Assembly: GCA_043820985.1 (NCBI GenBank)
Contig: JBDRDH010000126.1
Coordinates: forward strand, 1 to 6,656
Direction of reading: 5' to 3'
DNA: 6,656 nucleotides
From: JAAYXS01 sp043820985
GTDB lineage: Bacteria > Planctomycetota > Phycisphaerae > UBA1845 > Fen-1342
Every line of letters begins with the position of its first letter. Positions within the stretch are counted from its first letter, which is position 1. The position numbers were made by a program, and so were the translations under genes. Of the stretch, positions 4,765 through 6,656 are shown piece by piece. A model generated the notes under the pieces. The model worked only from the letters and a program-made list of their open reading frames with translations, made no database searches and was not told where the DNA came from.

Positions 4765-6656
4765 ACGACGACGGTATTATCAGTTACGACGATATTAATG
4801 CCTTCGTGCTGGCCTGGACCGATCCCGAGGCCTGGTGTGAGCAATACGAACACAACGAGCGCTACCTGTTGCGGATCGCGGACTTTAACGACGACGGGTA
4901 TCTTGATCTGGACGACATCCCCGATTTCGGCAAGCTGATCGCGGACAACCTGCCGGCCCATCCGGGGCTGCCGCTGGCCATGACGCAAAATGGCAGCGAC
5001 GCGGATCTGGATATCGACTCCGACAACGACATGGGCACCGATCCGCCCGATTACGCCGATCGGGATGATGACGAGGATGTCATCGAGGACGATCCGTACC
5101 TGACCGGTAAGCAGATCGACATCGATGCCGCCAACGACACGCCGGCCGTGCTCGAATTCGCCCCCACCGGCGAGACCGAGCTGGTTGATCTGACCCTCCG
5201 GCTGACCTTCCCGGATGAGATCGACATCGTCATACCGTTGTCCCTCTACGGCTCCGCACAGAGCCTGACCTCGGGCACGACCTACGATTATCCGTACAGC
5301 AATGAGTACACGCACGGCATCCTCGCCGATATGAATCACGATGGTAACGTTAACTCCTACGACATCAGCGGTTACATCCTGGCTTTGGGCAATCCCAGCA
5401 CATACGAATCCACGTACTATCAGGACGCCATTCTGACCGCCGACATGAACGGCGACTGGGAATTGAATGGATATGACACGGACGCTTTCATCGCCGCGGT
5501 GGGCAGCCAGACCGAGGATCCGATCCCGGTCCACCTGGAGATTGACGGCGTGGCGGTCAGTGCGGCACAGGGTGAGACGCGCATCTTCGCCGAAGCGGAC
5601 GCCGATGGCGACGAGGAATTCGACGCCGAAGACGAAATCGACGCCGTGCGCGTGACGGCGTATGACGATACGCTGCCGGTTCCGGGCGGTGCGGGGGCGA
5701 CGCCGGCGTGGGGGGCCGGTTTGCCGGTCTCGCCGTTCTCGTCGGTTAACCTGCGCAATGGCAACGTGTTGACGGCGATTCCGCTGGTGGCGTTCGACCC
5801 GGTCGGGCCGCCGGTGGCGTTCACGTTGTATCACAACAGCCTGTCGGCGTCGTACGCCGCGGACTATTCGGCGTGGGGTTTTGACCTGGGCGACGGCTGG
5901 AGCGTGAGCTATGGCAGCTATATTGACGGCACCGACGGCGATGAGACCGTCGCGGTGGTTGGGGCGGACGGCAGCCGGACCGTGTTCACCGCGGCCGGGA
6001 GCGATTACGTGGCCCCCGCCGGCGTGCACAATACGCTGGTGTGGGACTCCAACGACGAGGAGTGGACGCTGACCAGCCCGGGCCAGACGCGGGCGATTTA
6101 CAACGAGTACGGTGCCCTGACTGAGGTTTACGACAGTGCCGGTATGGGTGTGACGGTCCATCGTGACGGCCAGGACCGTATCGACTACGTGATGAGTGCC
6201 GCCGACGACTTCGATGGTCTAAACGTGGTCGGTAAGCACCGGCTTGTGTTCACCTATGACGACGGCCTGCTGGACACTATTACAGACCCGCTCGGGCGCG
6301 AGTGGAGCTTTGAGTACGATGGCTCGTACCGGCTGGAGAAAATCAATCTGCCGTATGAGGCGGTTGGCGATCTAACGGCGGTTCCGGCGGTCTACCTGCA
6401 GTTCGAGTATGCGACTGGCAATCGGATTGAGGATATCCACGTCAAGCATGACGCGGAGCGTGACGAGGCTTATCACCAGCAGTGGACGTACACATACACT
6501 GATGGCCTGCTGACACTGGTACAGGATCCCGAGCACGAAGTCGATCCGCAAACTACAGTACGTTATGAGCAGGAACTCGACTACGACGACACACTCAGCA
6601 ACGATGATCTGTGGGAGACCACGTACACTGATCGCCGTGGCAATGATTGGGTGTAT
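4627..6656 (+). CDS. Secreted dockerin-RHS repeat protein, frame interrupted near residue 44, 3' end beyond window
   Basis: Joined across the G5 run, 677 residues are visible. Residues 1-37 are a signal peptide. Dockerin-like EF-hand loops lie at 45-56 and 86-97. An acidic Asp-rich segment at ~124-157 (DLDIDSDND, RDDDEDVIEDD) resembles thrombospondin type 3-like calcium-binding stretches. A second dockerin pair is at 235-246 and 273-284. From ~375 (NLRNGNVLT) an RHS-type region begins, with YD-like units such as YDDGLLDTITDPLGREW and YTDGLL. RHS proteins are large secreted or surface shells, some carrying toxins at the C-terminus; that end is outside the window, so no toxin or immunity claim can be made. 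The signal peptide is in the frame of 4627, which stops at TGA 4762-4764. Everything after is in the -1 frame, open from 4602 to the window end. Domain identification is firm; whether the gene is intact, frameshifted or mis-sequenced is open. Confidence 0.85.
4747..4764 (+). other. Frame-change site: G5 run beside a small quasi-palindrome and a stop
   Basis: CCCC (4747-4750), TGA, then GGGGG (4754-4758) form a tight quasi-palindrome, followed by ATT and TGA (4762-4764). Slipping back one base while GGG 4756-4758 is being read gives GGG then GAT TTG AAC, so '...PLRG' continues as 'DLNDDG'. Restoring one G (G6) gives the same protein. The site is not a classic X XXY YYZ heptamer, and I see no strong downstream stem. 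Confidence 0.65.
4758..4946 (+). other. Dockerin-like domain 1 (two EF-hand-type loops)
   Basis: Loop one starts at 4758 (DLNDDGIISYDD, then INAFVLAWTDPEAW) and loop two at 4881 (DFNDDGYLDLDD, then IPDFGKLI). Both keep Asp/Asn at positions 1, 3 and 5, Gly at 6 and Asp at 12, as in calcium-binding dockerin loops. The helix after loop one carries the FVLAxTDP signature that I associate with Planctomycete secreted proteins. Confidence 0.8.
5313..5505 (+). other. Dockerin-like domain 2 (two EF-hand-type loops)
   Basis: Loop one starts at 5328 (DMNHDGNVNSYD, then ISGYILALGNPSTY) and loop two at 5442 (DMNGDWELNGYD, then TDAFIAAVG). Loop two has Trp where the conserved Gly is expected, which may weaken calcium binding. 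The spacing between loops matches domain 1 closely, so this looks like an internal duplication that has diverged. Confidence 0.75.
6105..6656 (+). other. RHS/YD-repeat region (start of the shell, cut by the window end)
   Basis: Units with the YD-repeat pattern run in series: EYGALTEVYDSAGMGVTV, then FTYDDGLLDTITDPLGREW with FEYDGSYRLEKI, then YTYTDGLLTLVQDPEHE, then YTDRRGNDWVY at the last base. The G-x-L-x-x-(I/V)-x-D-P-x-G-R spacing is typical. More repeats, and possibly a C-terminal core and variable tip, should follow to the right of the window. Confidence 0.8.

Noticed and set aside
4464..6161. A 565-codon open frame on the minus strand opposite the dockerin-RHS gene
   Set aside because: It is a mirror frame of a GC-rich coding region. 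It has repetitive Val/Arg/Gly-rich composition, no recognisable domain and no ribosome binding site, while the + strand frame shows clear dockerin and RHS motifs.

Overview
The window is GC-rich with mostly G/C third codon positions. It uses GTG and TTG starts and carries two signatures that I associate from memory with Planctomycetota. One is a short GC-rich intergenic repeat that reads as 'REGEAPAEP' on one strand and 'GSAGASPS' on the other. The other is a secreted protein with dockerin-type loops of the 'GDLNxDG...DDINxFVLAxTDPxAW' style. The assignment to Planctomycetota (perhaps Phycisphaerae-like) is an inference from these patterns, not from a database search.

Layout, all real genes on the + strand except one remnant. 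(1) Positions 1-174 hold the C-terminal tail of an unrecognised, hydrophobic, probably membrane protein. (2) Positions 196-2505 hold a complete glycoside hydrolase family 65 (GH65) disaccharide-phosphorylase-like protein. Its catalytic acid motif GPDEY is intact, but several motifs that normally line the sugar site are replaced. (3) Positions 2506-2711 are an intergenic leader with a perfect TATAAT, a perfect 8-bp hairpin and a good ribosome binding site. (4) Positions 2712-4031 hold a complete HflX ribosome-associated GTPase starting at TTG. (5) Positions 4032-4626 hold no intact gene: the planctomycete-type repeat, a minus-strand C-terminal fragment of an SGNH/GDSL hydrolase with its Asp-x-x-His pair still readable, and about 260 bp of featureless DNA. 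(6) From 4627 past the right edge lies a large secreted protein: signal peptide, dockerin pair, acidic calcium-binding-like segment, second dockerin pair, then RHS/YD repeats.

The most notable point is in the last gene. The signal peptide and the rest of the protein are in different frames. The signal-peptide frame ends at TGA 4762-4764, just after a G5 run at 4754-4758. Moving back one base on that run (or restoring one G) joins '...SPPLRG' to 'DLNDDG...', the expected start of the dockerin loop, and the new frame is then open for about 1.9 kb to the window end. This is either a one-base loss (mutation or sequencing error) or a -1 frameshift used by the cell.

The genes do not form an obvious single pathway. 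The membrane-protein tail and the GH65 gene may be co-transcribed (21-nt gap). hflX appears to have its own promoter. The RHS gene looks like an independent surface or secreted accessory gene beside a decayed locus.
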